This document shows, piece after piece, positions 16,605 through 25,001 of a stretch of 41,267 nucleotides of DNA. The stretch's first letter is position 1. Every line of letters begins with the position of its first letter. The position numbers were made by a program, and so were the translations under genes. The notes under the pieces are model-generated. The model worked only from the letters and a program-made list of their open reading frames with translations, did no database searches and was not told the origin of the DNA. The stretch spans positions 1 to 41,267 of the forward strand of contig JAEPLN010000002.1 of assembly GCA_017644425.1 (NCBI GenBank), written 5' to 3'. This stretch comes from Prochlorococcus marinus CUG1433 (GTDB lineage: Bacteria > Cyanobacteriota > Cyanobacteriia > PCC-6307 > Cyanobiaceae).

Positions 16605-18308
16605 ATGACTAAAACTACTAAAGATATTGAAAAGTTCCAATATGATCATATATTTAATTTAATCTTAGTTATTTTCAAATTTAATGAAAAAAAATATGGA
16701 AATTTCGTAAAAGATGCAATAAGAATTTTATTAGAGTTTGAAAAAAATGGTGAAACTATTATTGATGTAGATAATAGTTTAATAATCTTTGAATTATTAG
16801 AAGATGGCTGGCCTAATAAACATATAGATGTTTTAAAAAACATAGGAATGATAGGTTCCCTTCATTCTCCATTCGTATTAGTAAATAGAAAATTATCCTT
16901 ATCAATATGGTCAAAAAAGATAGAAAGAGTTATTAATTTATTTCTAAAAAAAATAGATGCCGATAATTTAATGAACTCGATGATTTATAAAGATGATAAT
17001 AAAATTGATCAAATTAAAAATATATTTAAATATTCAAACTTGGTTTTCCTTCAAGGCGGGCCAGGTACGGGTAAAACCACTTTAATAATACAGTTAATAC
17101 TAGAATTCCTTCGAATTGATAACTTTTTGAATATTGGGTTGTCTGCACCAACAGGTAAAGCTACAGCTCGTCTAAAAGAAGCTCTTAATAATAAAAAAAA
17201 TATCTCCTTTAATAAATTTCTAGACCAAATAGAATTTCAAACTTTACACAGATGGATTTTAAATTCTCAAAATAAATCTCTTAAGTTGAAATTTAAACTA
17301 AAAGAGCTTGATATTTTCATAATTGATGAAATGTCAATGGTTAATATCGACTTAATTGAATCAGTTTTAAATTTACTAGCAAAGGACTGTAAAATTATTT
17401 TGGTTGGAGATAAAAATCAATTATCTCCAGTAAATAACTGCTCTATCTGGAATTATTTGTTTGAATATGTTGAAAATATTTCAATTAAATCTTGTGTAGT
17501 AAATTTAGAAAAAACTTATAGAAATGTAGGAGATATAGCATTAATTAGTAGTTTAATATTTAACAATAATTTTTCTTTACTTAATCAAAAGATAAAAGAA
17601 TTAGAAAAAGATAATAATTCAAAAGAAATTACTATTAAAAAAAGTAGAGAAAAAGATATTCCAAAAGATCTATTTTTTTCGATTACAAGTTATCTAAAAC
17701 AATTAAATCATTCAACTTCAAAATTAAGTAAAAAAAAATATATATTTGATGAGAATATTGATAATTTATTGCTTCATGAAAAAGATTTAGTAGATAAGAT
17801 ATTTCTGGATCTACAAAGTCACTTGTTTTTATGCGAAAAAAATTCGGGAATATGGAGTGTTGAATATTTGAATGAAGTTGTTTTTGGTCAAAAAAAACCC
17901 TATGACCTTAAAACTCTTAAAGAAGGTGTTCCGATCATGTGTACAAAAAATAACAATGAACTTGGATTGTCAAATGGGGATATCGGAGTACTTATAGGTT
18001 TAAAAAATAAAAGAAAATATCTTTTTAGAAAATTTAGTGAAAATAATGAAGAAATTGTCACATTAATTAATCCATCTAATTTAGAAAATGTTGTGCCAGC
18101 AATAGCCATTACTATTCATAAATCTCAAGGAAGTGAATCTGAGAAAGTAAGCATTTTATGGTCTCAAAAGTATATTAGAAATCAATATCCTGTAAAACAA
18201 AAAAAAGATATTGAAAATATCTTTTGCAGAGACAATTTTGAAAGAAGGTTATTTTATACTGCTGTTACAAGAGCGAAAAAATTTCTAGATATATATTATT
18301 TAAATTAA
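16605..18308 (+). CDS. recD: Exodeoxyribonuclease V, alpha subunit RecD (5'-3' helicase)
   Basis: RecD is the fast 5'-3' helicase of RecBCD. The 567-residue protein has Walker A QGGPGTGKTT (about 151-160), SAPTGKATARL, motif II FIIDEMSMVN, VGDKNQLSPV, and the C-terminal AIAITIHKSQGSESE and FYTAVTRAKK motifs of the SF1B family. The length is slightly short of E. coli RecD (608). The divergent, Asn/Lys-rich N-terminal part corresponds to the RecB/RecC interaction domain. The gene starts one base after the recB stop, so translation is likely coupled. The row at 17581-17640 has only 8 G+C in 60. It is the last gene of the recC-recB-recD run. Confidence 0.95.
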   Translation: MTKTTKDIEKFQYDHIFNLILVIFKFNEKKYGNFVKDAIRILLEFEKNGETIIDVDNSLIIFELLEDGWPNKHIDVLKNIGMIGSLHSPFVLVNRKLSLSIWSKKIERVINLFLKKIDADNLMNSMIYKDDNKIDQIKNIFKYSNLVFLQGGPGTGKTTLIIQLILEFLRIDNFLNIGLSAPTGKATARLKEALNNKKNISFNKFLDQIEFQTLHRWILNSQNKSLKLKFKLKELDIFIIDEMSMVNIDLIESVLNLLAKDCKIILVGDKNQLSPVNNCSIWNYLFEYVENISIKSCVVNLEKTYRNVGDIALISSLIFNNNFSLLNQKIKELEKDNNSKEITIKKSREKDIPKDLFFSITSYLKQLNHSTSKLSKKKYIFDENIDNLLLHEKDLVDKIFLDLQSHLFLCEKNSGIWSVEYLNEVVFGQKKPYDLKTLKEGVPIMCTKNNNELGLSNGDIGVLIGLKNKRKYLFRKFSENNEEIVTLINPSNLENVVPAIAITIHKSQGSESEKVSILWSQKYIRNQYPVKQKKDIENIFCRDNFERRLFYTAVTRAKKFLDIYYLN

Positions 18309-18413
18309 ATTTTATTTTTGAGAAATTAATAATATCTTAACCACAAGATGTTAGATTAATAACTCGGCTCTGTAAGGCTAGTCAACAACTTAAGTCAATT
18401 TAGATATTTGTTG

Positions 18414-18442
18414 AATGCCTAATCAGAAGATTATTAGGCATT
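18414..18442 (+). promoter_or_regulatory. Hairpin immediately upstream of the deaD start codon
   Basis: AATGCCTAAT (18414-18423) and ATTAGGCATT (18433-18442) form a perfect 10-base-pair stem with a 9-base loop, ending 4 bases before the deaD ATG. Only TAAA lies between stem and start codon and no Shine-Dalgarno sequence is exposed, so the stem would cover the ribosome-binding zone. It has no T run after it, which argues against a terminator. A translational or cold-responsive control element is plausible because DEAD-box helicase genes are often regulated through their leaders; this is inference. Confidence 0.45.
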
Positions 18443-18446
18443 TAAA

Positions 18447-20228
18447 ATGGCTTTAAAAAAAAATAGTAACTCTCTTGATAGTGAGCAAGAGAAATCTCAT
18501 AATGAAGATACTTCCTTGCTTGAGTTAAAGGATTTGGAGAACAAAAAAGAAATTGAATCTCAACCAAGGGAAGTATCAAAAGGAAATGACAATGATAATG
18601 GATTCATCGATTTTGGGTTTAATCAATCTATCTTAAATTCGTTAAGAAATAAAGGATATAAAAATCCAACTCCCATCCAAAAAGCAGCAATTCCGGAACT
18701 AATGTTAGGCAGAGATTTACTAGGCCAAGCACAAACAGGAACAGGAAAGACTGCAGCTTTCGCATTACCATTAATAGAAAAACTAGCAGATAATAAAGAA
18801 TTAAATGCCAAGGTTTTAGTTATGACTCCTACAAGAGAATTAGCAACTCAAGTGGCAGAATCTTTTAAAAGTTATAGTTCTGAATCTAGTAATTTTAAGA
18901 CTGTTGCAATTTATGGAGGTACCGACTATCGAAATCAAATTTCTGCATTGAAAAGAAAAGTTGACGTGGTAGTGGGTACTCCAGGCCGAATAATGGATCA
19001 CATAAGGCAGGGGACTTTTAAAATTAAAGATATAAATTGTCTTGTTTTAGATGAAGCAGATGAAATGTTAAACATGGGTTTTCTTGAAGATATTGAATGG
19101 ATAATAGATCAACTTCCTGAGAATAAGCAGATGGTATTGTTTTCAGCAACAATGCCTAGTGAGATAAGAAACATAGCAAAAAAATATCTAAATGATCCTG
19201 CCGAAATATTAATCAAAAGTGTTAAAAAAGAAACTCAATTGATTTCGCAAAAATTTTTATATGTACAAAGGCATCATAAATTAGATGCTTTAAAAAGAAT
19301 ATTAGAACTTAATAAAGAGGGAGTAATTATTTTTGTGAGGACAAAACTACTTACTACTTCAATAGCTGAAGCTTTAGAGAATTCAGGTCATACTGTGGCA
19401 GTACTTAATGGAGATATACCTCAAAATCAAAGAGAAAATACTGTAGATAGATTAAAAAAAGGGTTTATTAATATCCTTGTTGCAACTGATGTCGCAGCAA
19501 GAGGATTAGATGTTGAGAGGATAAAACTTGTTGTTAATTACGATTTTCCTTTTGACAAGGAAACATATACTCATAGAATTGGAAGAACTGGAAGGGCAGG
19601 CAGATCAGGAGAAGCAATTTTATTTGTTAATCAAAGAGAAAAACATTTTCTAAGAAACTTAGAAAACTCAACAAGAACTAAGATTGAAGAAATCAATATA
19701 CCAAGTAATAAAATAATAAATGAAAAAAGGATGGAGAAACTTATAGAGAATGTTAATGAGAGTTCTTTAGCAAAAGATGAAAATGAAGAAAATAAAGCTT
19801 TGATTATTGATGTACTGGATAATTTAAAAGAAAAATACTCTATGGATGAATCAAATATTGCAATGGCGGCTATTAATTTAGTAATAGGTAATAAATCATT
19901 TTTTGTTAATGAAGATGATTCTTGGATTCATAAACAAAATAATACTGATCGAAATAGATCAAATAGAAATATTAATAATCGTATGAGAAATTCAAATAGA
20001 AGAAATAATTATCAAAATGATTCTTTTGAAACCTACAAATTTAACTTTGGTAAATTTGATGGGGTTAGAGTTGCAAATATTATATCCTCAATCTGTAATT
20101 CAACTAATATAAATGGTAGATCCATAGGTAAAATACAGATTTTTAATGATTACAGTTTGGTAGATTTACCCAGAGATCTGCATAGAGAAACTAAAAATAA
20201 ATTAAAAAAAATTAAAGTCAGAAACTAG
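18447..20228 (+). CDS. deaD: DEAD-box ATP-dependent RNA helicase (DeaD/CsdA type)
   Basis: The 593-residue protein has a charged 50-residue N-terminus, then the Q motif (FGFNQ..., PTPIQ), Walker A AQTGTGKT (95-102), PTRELA, DEAD at 202-205, SAT at 233-235, and the second RecA domain with ARGLDVE and HRIGRTGRAGRSGE. After an Asn/Arg-rich linker (about 495-528), the end, DGVRVANIISSICN to LVDLPRDLH, matches the DbpA/CsdA RNA-binding domain. These helicases unwind RNA in ribosome assembly and cold adaptation; the cyanobacterial CrhR class is redox and cold regulated. It follows recD after a 138-base gap with a hairpin at its start. Confidence 0.93.
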   Translation: MALKKNSNSLDSEQEKSHNEDTSLLELKDLENKKEIESQPREVSKGNDNDNGFIDFGFNQSILNSLRNKGYKNPTPIQKAAIPELMLGRDLLGQAQTGTGKTAAFALPLIEKLADNKELNAKVLVMTPTRELATQVAESFKSYSSESSNFKTVAIYGGTDYRNQISALKRKVDVVVGTPGRIMDHIRQGTFKIKDINCLVLDEADEMLNMGFLEDIEWIIDQLPENKQMVLFSATMPSEIRNIAKKYLNDPAEILIKSVKKETQLISQKFLYVQRHHKLDALKRILELNKEGVIIFVRTKLLTTSIAEALENSGHTVAVLNGDIPQNQRENTVDRLKKGFINILVATDVAARGLDVERIKLVVNYDFPFDKETYTHRIGRTGRAGRSGEAILFVNQREKHFLRNLENSTRTKIEEINIPSNKIINEKRMEKLIENVNESSLAKDENEENKALIIDVLDNLKEKYSMDESNIAMAAINLVIGNKSFFVNEDDSWIHKQNNTDRNRSNRNINNRMRNSNRRNNYQNDSFETYKFNFGKFDGVRVANIISSICNSTNINGRSIGKIQIFNDYSLVDLPRDLHRETKNKLKKIKVRN

Positions 20229-20237
20229 GTATAGAGA

Positions 20238-20531
20238 ATGAAAGCTAGCAAATATAAATTCTTTATTTTTGTGAATCTGATAATGCTATTCAACTGTTTA
20301 AATAGTTATTATTCAGCGCAAACGAAACAAAATTCAATCATAAAATTATTTTGTCTTCAGAGTGTCAAAGAGGAGATGATGAAAGCAGAAATGGTATATA
20401 GTGAAAAAATTGCGAATGAAACTTGTGATTGTTACTACGAAGAATTTACACAAACTGCAAGTCATCAAGAAGCAAAAACAAAATGTGAATTAGAAACTAA
20501 AGAAAATTTAAATCATAATAGAAAAATTTAA
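20238..20531 (+). CDS. Small exported cysteine-containing protein, unknown
   Basis: A 97-residue product starting 9 bases after deaD. Residues 1-7 are basic and 8-20 form a hydrophobic core (FFIFVNLIMLFNC), with likely signal cleavage around the SAQT segment near residue 29. The mature part holds Cys in FCLQ, ETCDCYYEEF and KCELET, so two disulfides are possible in the lumen or periplasm. The rest is Glu/Lys-rich and helical. I recognise no family and assume it is restricted to picocyanobacteria. It lies between deaD and the ABC exporter gene (10-base gap) on one strand. Confidence 0.65.
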   Translation: MKASKYKFFIFVNLIMLFNCLNSYYSAQTKQNSIIKLFCLQSVKEEMMKAEMVYSEKIANETCDCYYEEFTQTASHQEAKTKCELETKENLNHNRKI

Positions 20532-20541
20532 TTGTTATTTT

Positions 20542-22314
20542 ATGAGGTCTAAGAAAAATCAAAATCCAATAATTAGACTTTATTTTAATCTGATTGAAGA
20601 AAGAAGGTTACTATTTTTTGCTTTTCTTAGTTCCATAATTAATAAAATATTAGATTTAGCTCCCCCTGTAATAATAGGTCTTGCAGTTGATATCGTTGTA
20701 AAGGAACAGAGTTCATGGATTGCTGGTTTTGGTATAAAAGAAGTTCCAGCGCAATTGATTTTTCTTGCATTTGCTTCAGGAATAGTTTGGTCTGGTGAAT
20801 CCTCCTTTGAATATTTATATTCGATTTTGTGGAGAAATTTGGCTCAGCTATCGCAGCATAAATTAAGAATAAAAGCTTATGAGCATATTCAGGAATTAGA
20901 TATGGATTTTTTTGAAAATGATAATACTGGAAGGCTCTTATCTATTTTGAATGATGATATAAATCAACTCGAGAGATTTCTAGACCAAGGGGCTAATCAG
21001 ATTATTCAGTTATTTATAACTGTATTAATAATTGGGGGCACTATGATTTTTGTCGCTCCCAAAATCGCTTTATTTGCTTTCTTTCCTATTCCAATTATAT
21101 TTTTAGGATCAATTAAATTTCAAAGGAAGCTCGCTCCAAAATATAGAGATGTTAGAAATAAAGCTGGATTGTTGGCATCAAGACTTAATAATAATTTAAG
21201 TGGAATTCTAACCATAAAAAGTTTTACTAAAGAAAAATGGGAACTAAATAGATTAAATAAAGAAAGTCTTGATTATCAAAGAAGTAATAAGGCTGCAATA
21301 AAATTATCTTCTGCTTTTATCCCTCTTATAAGATTTGCAATCTTATTTGCTTTTATAGCTATTCTTTTAATTGGAGGTTTCCAAACTTGGAATAAGACAC
21401 TCGATGTAGGAACTTATAGTTTTTTAGTGTTTATTACACAGAGGCTATTATGGCCTTTAACTACTTTGGGGCATGTTTTAGATGATTTTCAGAGATCTAT
21501 GGCTTCAATAGATAGAGTAATTGATCTCATAGATACGCCTATAAAAATAAAAGATGGAAAAATAAAAATTAAACCTAAAGATATCAAAGGAGAAATTATT
21601 TTTAATAATGTAAATTTTAATTATCCTGGACGCGATTTAACTTTAAAAAACATAAATTTCAAAATTGAAAATAACTCAACATTAGGAATTGTTGGTTTAA
21701 CAGGTTCTGGGAAAAGTACAATAATAAAATTACTCCTAAGGATTTATGATAGTAATAATGGGTCAATAACCTTGGATGGCATTTCTATTAAAGAAATAAA
21801 TTTAAAGGATTTAAGAAATTGTATTTCTTTAGTAAGTCAAGAAACTTATTTATTTCATGGCAGTGTACAAGAAAATATTGCGTATGGATCAATCAACCCA
21901 ACTTTTAAAGATATCATTAAAGCTTCAAAGATTGCGGAAGCTCATAAATTTATTGAACAATTACCAGATGGTTATAAAACTATTGTGGGGGAGAGGGGCC
22001 AAAGGCTCTCAGGCGGACAACGTCAAAGAATTGCTTTAGCGCGAGCTGTTTTGAAGGATGCACCAATATTAATATTAGATGAAGCTACAGCCTCAGTTGA
22101 TAATGAAACAGAGGCTTTAATTCAAAAATCATTATCTAAAATCACCAAAGAAAGAACAACCATAGTAATAGCTCATAGATTAAGCACTATAAAAAATGCT
22201 GATAATATTGTTGTTATTGATAAAGGTAAAATAGTTGAAAGCGGAAAACATGAAAAATTATTAGATCAGAACAAAATATATGCTGATTTATGGAATGTTC
22301 AAGTAGGAATTTAA
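20542..22314 (+). CDS. ABC exporter, fused membrane and ATPase domains (MsbA/MDR type)
   Basis: The 590-residue half-transporter has six membrane helices in residues 20-320, a coupling-helix region with DMDFFENDNTGRL, and a nucleotide-binding domain. That domain has Walker A GLTGSGKS (385-392), Q-loop VSQETYLF, signature LSGGQ (489-493), Walker B ILILDEATASVD and the H-loop IAHRLST. It would homodimerise in the plasma or thylakoid membrane and export a lipid or lipophilic compound. The family includes MsbA lipid A flippases and multidrug exporters, and the substrate cannot be read from the sequence. All ATPase motifs are intact. The stop codon lies within an inverted repeat shared with the convergent psbP-like gene. 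Confidence 0.92.
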   Translation: MRSKKNQNPIIRLYFNLIEERRLLFFAFLSSIINKILDLAPPVIIGLAVDIVVKEQSSWIAGFGIKEVPAQLIFLAFASGIVWSGESSFEYLYSILWRNLAQLSQHKLRIKAYEHIQELDMDFFENDNTGRLLSILNDDINQLERFLDQGANQIIQLFITVLIIGGTMIFVAPKIALFAFFPIPIIFLGSIKFQRKLAPKYRDVRNKAGLLASRLNNNLSGILTIKSFTKEKWELNRLNKESLDYQRSNKAAIKLSSAFIPLIRFAILFAFIAILLIGGFQTWNKTLDVGTYSFLVFITQRLLWPLTTLGHVLDDFQRSMASIDRVIDLIDTPIKIKDGKIKIKPKDIKGEIIFNNVNFNYPGRDLTLKNINFKIENNSTLGIVGLTGSGKSTIIKLLLRIYDSNNGSITLDGISIKEINLKDLRNCISLVSQETYLFHGSVQENIAYGSINPTFKDIIKASKIAEAHKFIEQLPDGYKTIVGERGQRLSGGQRQRIALARAVLKDAPILILDEATASVDNETEALIQKSLSKITKERTTIVIAHRLSTIKNADNIVVIDKGKIVESGKHEKLLDQNKIYADLWNVQVGI

Positions 22315-22339
22315 TATAGGATTTCTAAACTATATTAAA
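22310..22339. terminator. Inverted repeat between convergent ABC exporter and psbP-like genes
   Basis: TTTAATATAG (22310-22319) and CTATATTAAA (22330-22339) form a 10-base-pair stem with a 10-base loop. The stem includes the stop codons of both convergent genes. It could act as a bidirectional terminator, but the stem is nearly all A-T and no T run follows on either strand. Confidence 0.35.
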
Positions 22340-22887
22340 AAGTTAAATGATTCAATTACATTAGTAAACATACCGTCAACTTTATTCCATCTCTCTTCAT
22401 TTGTACCCACAGCGAGAGTATAAAGTGTTCCTCTATCAATTACTACAGTGGCTAATTCGTGCCGGCCCTTTTCATTTAAATTTAATTTATACTCTAAATC
22501 ATAGAAAATATGATTGGATGCCTCCCTCTTATTGGCATTTATAAGTTTTACCTCTCTTCCTGAACCTTCGGGAGCAATGACTTTATCAATTAATGTTTGG
22601 CCTACTTCGCTTGGGCTTCCTAATTGCTCTAATTGAACCTCTTTATTTACATCAGAAATAACTAAACTTAAGGTCTCATTACTATTTATTAGATCATGAT
22701 AAATAATTTCAGGTCCTCCATCGACTTTTACTCTAGTCCATCCTGTTGGATACAAAAAGGCGTATCTTCCATCTGGACTTTGATAAGCTTCTAATCCCGC
22801 ATTTAGTCCGCCACTACAAGCACTCAGCGATAAACACAAAAAAATCAAAAATAAATACTTGAAAGGGTTAAATTTAATATTTTTCAT
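22330..22887 (-). CDS. psbP: PsbP-like (CyanoP) photosystem II lipoprotein
   Basis: The 185-residue protein has a lipoprotein signal peptide ending in the lipobox LSAC (Cys24), so the mature protein would be lipid-anchored at the lumenal side of the thylakoid. The domain begins with YQSPDGRYAFLYPTGW and continues through SLVISDVNKEV and GRHELATVVIDRGTLYTLAVGTNEERW to VIESFNF, the usual PsbP/CyanoP fold pattern. CyanoP associates with photosystem II and is thought to assist assembly rather than being a constitutive oxygen-evolving subunit. It is divergent from recR and convergent with the ABC exporter gene. Confidence 0.9.
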   Translation of the reverse strand: MKNIKFNPFKYLFLIFLCLSLSACSGGLNAGLEAYQSPDGRYAFLYPTGWTRVKVDGGPEIIYHDLINSNETLSLVISDVNKEVQLEQLGSPSEVGQTLIDKVIAPEGSGREVKLINANKREASNHIFYDLEYKLNLNEKGRHELATVVIDRGTLYTLAVGTNEERWNKVDGMFTNVIESFNFLI

Positions 22888-22984
22888 TTTGTTTGAAATT
22901 ACTAACTAAAAACATAATAAGACATTAAAAGCAAACAATTATGGCAATTCAGAATTTTGCGTCTAAATTATCCCTAGAAATAGT

Positions 22985-23590
22985 TTGATTTTGATTACTT
23001 ATACCAAACCGCTTTCAAAATTAATTGGTCATTTTGAGAAATTCCCAGGGATTGGTCCAAGAACAGCGCAACGATTAGCCCTGTTCATTTTAAAACAACC
23101 TGAAAGTACAATAAGAGATTTTTCAAAGGCTCTTTTAGAAGCACATAGTAATGTAGGTCGTTGCAAAAAATGTTTTAATTTGACTTCAGAAGATGAATGT
23201 GAAATTTGTAAAAATACTGAAAGAAATCAAAAACTAATTTGTGTAGTAGCAGAAACTAAAGATTTGCTTGCTTTAGAGCGCGCTAGAGAATTTAAAGGTG
23301 TTTACCATGTTATTGGTGGTTTAATATCCCCAATGGATTCTGTTGGCCCCGAACTCTTAGAAATAAGAAGCTTGGTAGAAAGAGTTAGTAAGTCTGAAAT
23401 AGATGAAATCATATTGGCACTGACCCCCAGTGTTGAGGGAGATACAACAAGTCTTTATATTGGAAAATTGTTAGCCCCTTTTACTAAAGTTACGAGGATT
23501 GCATATGGCCTTCCAATGGGCAGTGAACTTGAATATGTGGATGAAGTTACACTTGCAAGGGCGTTAGAAGGAAGAACAAAACTAAATTAG
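22985..23590 (+). CDS. recR: Recombination mediator RecR
   Basis: RecR acts with RecF and RecO to load RecA on gapped single-stranded DNA. The 201-residue protein has the N-terminal helix-hairpin-helix [17 protein letters not shown] (residues 19-35), a four-Cys zinc finger (CKKC ... CEIC, about 59-77), and a Toprim domain opening with [14 protein letters not shown] and ending with [22 protein letters not shown]. The length is standard. It begins with TTG at 22985; a second TTG lies two codons later, and no ATG is near. lipA follows 2 bases after the stop. Confidence 0.96.
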   Translation: MILITYTKPLSKLIGHFEKFPGIGPRTAQRLALFILKQPESTIRDFSKALLEAHSNVGRCKKCFNLTSEDECEICKNTERNQKLICVVAETKDLLALERAREFKGVYHVIGGLISPMDSVGPELLEIRSLVERVSKSEIDEIILALTPSVEGDTTSLYIGKLLAPFTKVTRIAYGLPMGSELEYVDEVTLARALEGRTKLN

Positions 23591-23592
23591 AA

Positions 23593-24492
23593 ATGATTCA
23601 AGACAACAATATCAAAGAAGAAAATATTTTGAGACTCCCCTCCTGGATAAAGTTTCCTATTAGTAAAGCTTCAGAGTTCGAAAAAATACAAACACTTATC
23701 AAAAAATCAAATATTCATACTATTTGTGAAGAAGCAAGATGCCCCAATAGAGCGGAATGTTACGCCTCAGGAACAGCCACTTTCTTGCTGGGCGGATCTA
23801 TTTGTTCTCGTTCTTGTGCGTTCTGTCAGGTCAACAAAGGTAGACCTAGTTCAATTAATAATGATGAATGTATTAAAGTAGCTGAAGCAGTAAAAGTACT
23901 AAATTTAAAATATGTTGTTTTAACCTCTGTAGCTAGAGATGATCTCCCTGATCATGGCGCAACTTTATTTATATCCACTATTAATCAGATTAGAAAAGTT
24001 GATTCAACGATAAAAATAGAGGTTTTAACACCTGACTTATGGGGAGGGGGTAAAGACTTTAATGAAACTAATAATCTTCAGACCGAGAGATTGAAGATGA
24101 TTTTAGAAAAAGATCCAGTTTGCTTTAATCATAATCTTGAAACTGTTGAAAGACTTCAAAAAGAAGTTAGAAGAGGTGCAAATTACGAAAAATCACTAAG
24201 TTTACTAAAAAAGTCAAAAGATATTGCTCCTCATATTCAGACTAAATCAGGTATTATGTTGGGTCTTGGGGAAACATTGGATGAGATAAAACATACAATT
24301 TATGATCTAAAAAAAATAAATTGTGATCAAATTACAATAGGTCAATATTTACGACCCTCCTTAAATCATTTGGCAGTTAAGAAATATTGGGATCCATCAG
24401 AGTTTAAATATTTATATCGCTTCTCCAAAGAATTAGGATTTAAGAAAGTCTCTTCTGGACCCTTAGTTAGAAGTAGTTATCATGCTGGTTAA
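23593..24492 (+). CDS. lipA: Lipoyl synthase LipA
   Basis: LipA is a radical-SAM enzyme that inserts two sulfur atoms into octanoyl groups bound to lipoyl domains of pyruvate dehydrogenase and the glycine cleavage H protein. The 299-residue protein shows both clusters: the auxiliary-cluster set CEEARCPNRAEC (CX4CX5C, residues about 38-49) and the radical-SAM CSRSCAFC (CX3CX2C, about 65-72). The C-terminal RSSYHAG carries the conserved RSSY ligand Ser. Length and motifs are complete. It starts 2 bases after recR and its stop overlaps that of a convergent gene through a shared TTAA. Confidence 0.97.
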   Translation: MIQDNNIKEENILRLPSWIKFPISKASEFEKIQTLIKKSNIHTICEEARCPNRAECYASGTATFLLGGSICSRSCAFCQVNKGRPSSINNDECIKVAEAVKVLNLKYVVLTSVARDDLPDHGATLFISTINQIRKVDSTIKIEVLTPDLWGGGKDFNETNNLQTERLKMILEKDPVCFNHNLETVERLQKEVRRGANYEKSLSLLKKSKDIAPHIQTKSGIMLGLGETLDEIKHTIYDLKKINCDQITIGQYLRPSLNHLAVKKYWDPSEFKYLYRFSKELGFKKVSSGPLVRSSYHAG

Positions 24493-24989
24493 CTTTCTTC
24501 AATTAAAGAGAGTTTCTTTTCAAGTTTTTTTAATATGGAAATACATTCCCCGTTCATAAGTGTACCTGCCCCTCCCCAGACCAATCTTAATAGAAGATCT
24601 TCTGGGCTAGAACCAACTTCTTTCACAATATTGAAGCCTATTAACTTGAAGTATCTTACAAGTTTTTTACTATATCCTTCACTATCAAAAATAGCTAAAA
24701 GCCTTGCTTTGTTGCAAGATTTTTTTTCAACTGCCCAAGCCATAGTTGTTGCCCATATTAATTCCGAAACAAAAGCGGGAGCTTTACTTAGGATTCTTAA
24801 TGTATCGAGTTGTATACCCTGCTTTTTCAAAAAAGTCCAACCTTTCATTTCGGCCCAAATCTTTATGATGTTTTCTTTCTGTTCTGCTATAACGATTCTA
24901 AAAAAACATAATCCAAGAGTTTCCCTAACTTGAATTTTAATTAATAATCCAACGGTACCTGCTAATTTTTCTAATTCTTCAACTTGCAT
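24489..24989 (-). CDS. Conserved cyanobacterial protein of unknown function
   Basis: A 166-residue soluble protein with an N-terminal helix (MQVEELEKLAGTVG) and a beta-rich middle. The conserved-looking C-terminal block contains KARLLAIFDSEGYSKKLVRY, FKLIGFNIVKEVGSSPEDL and LRLVWGGAGTLM. The alternation of a strand with LVRYFKLIGF is reminiscent of the acetyl-CoA-binding half of GNAT folds, but the typical R/Q-x-x-G-x-G/A loop is not evident, so no enzyme call is made. It lies 12 bases upstream of trhO on the minus strand's left side; being promoter-distal in that run, it may be co-transcribed with bioB-trhO. Confidence 0.75.
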   Translation of the reverse strand: MQVEELEKLAGTVGLLIKIQVRETLGLCFFRIVIAEQKENIIKIWAEMKGWTFLKKQGIQLDTLRILSKAPAFVSELIWATTMAWAVEKKSCNKARLLAIFDSEGYSKKLVRYFKLIGFNIVKEVGSSPEDLLLRLVWGGAGTLMNGECISILKKLEKKLSLIEES

Positions 24990-25001
24990 AATTTTTAGAA
25001 A

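Noticed and set aside
9302-18308. The AT-rich recC-methyltransferase-recB-recD block considered as a defence or mobile island
   Set aside because: All three subunits are a standard complete RecBCD with intact motifs; no integrase, transposase, tRNA attachment site or terminal repeats flank it.
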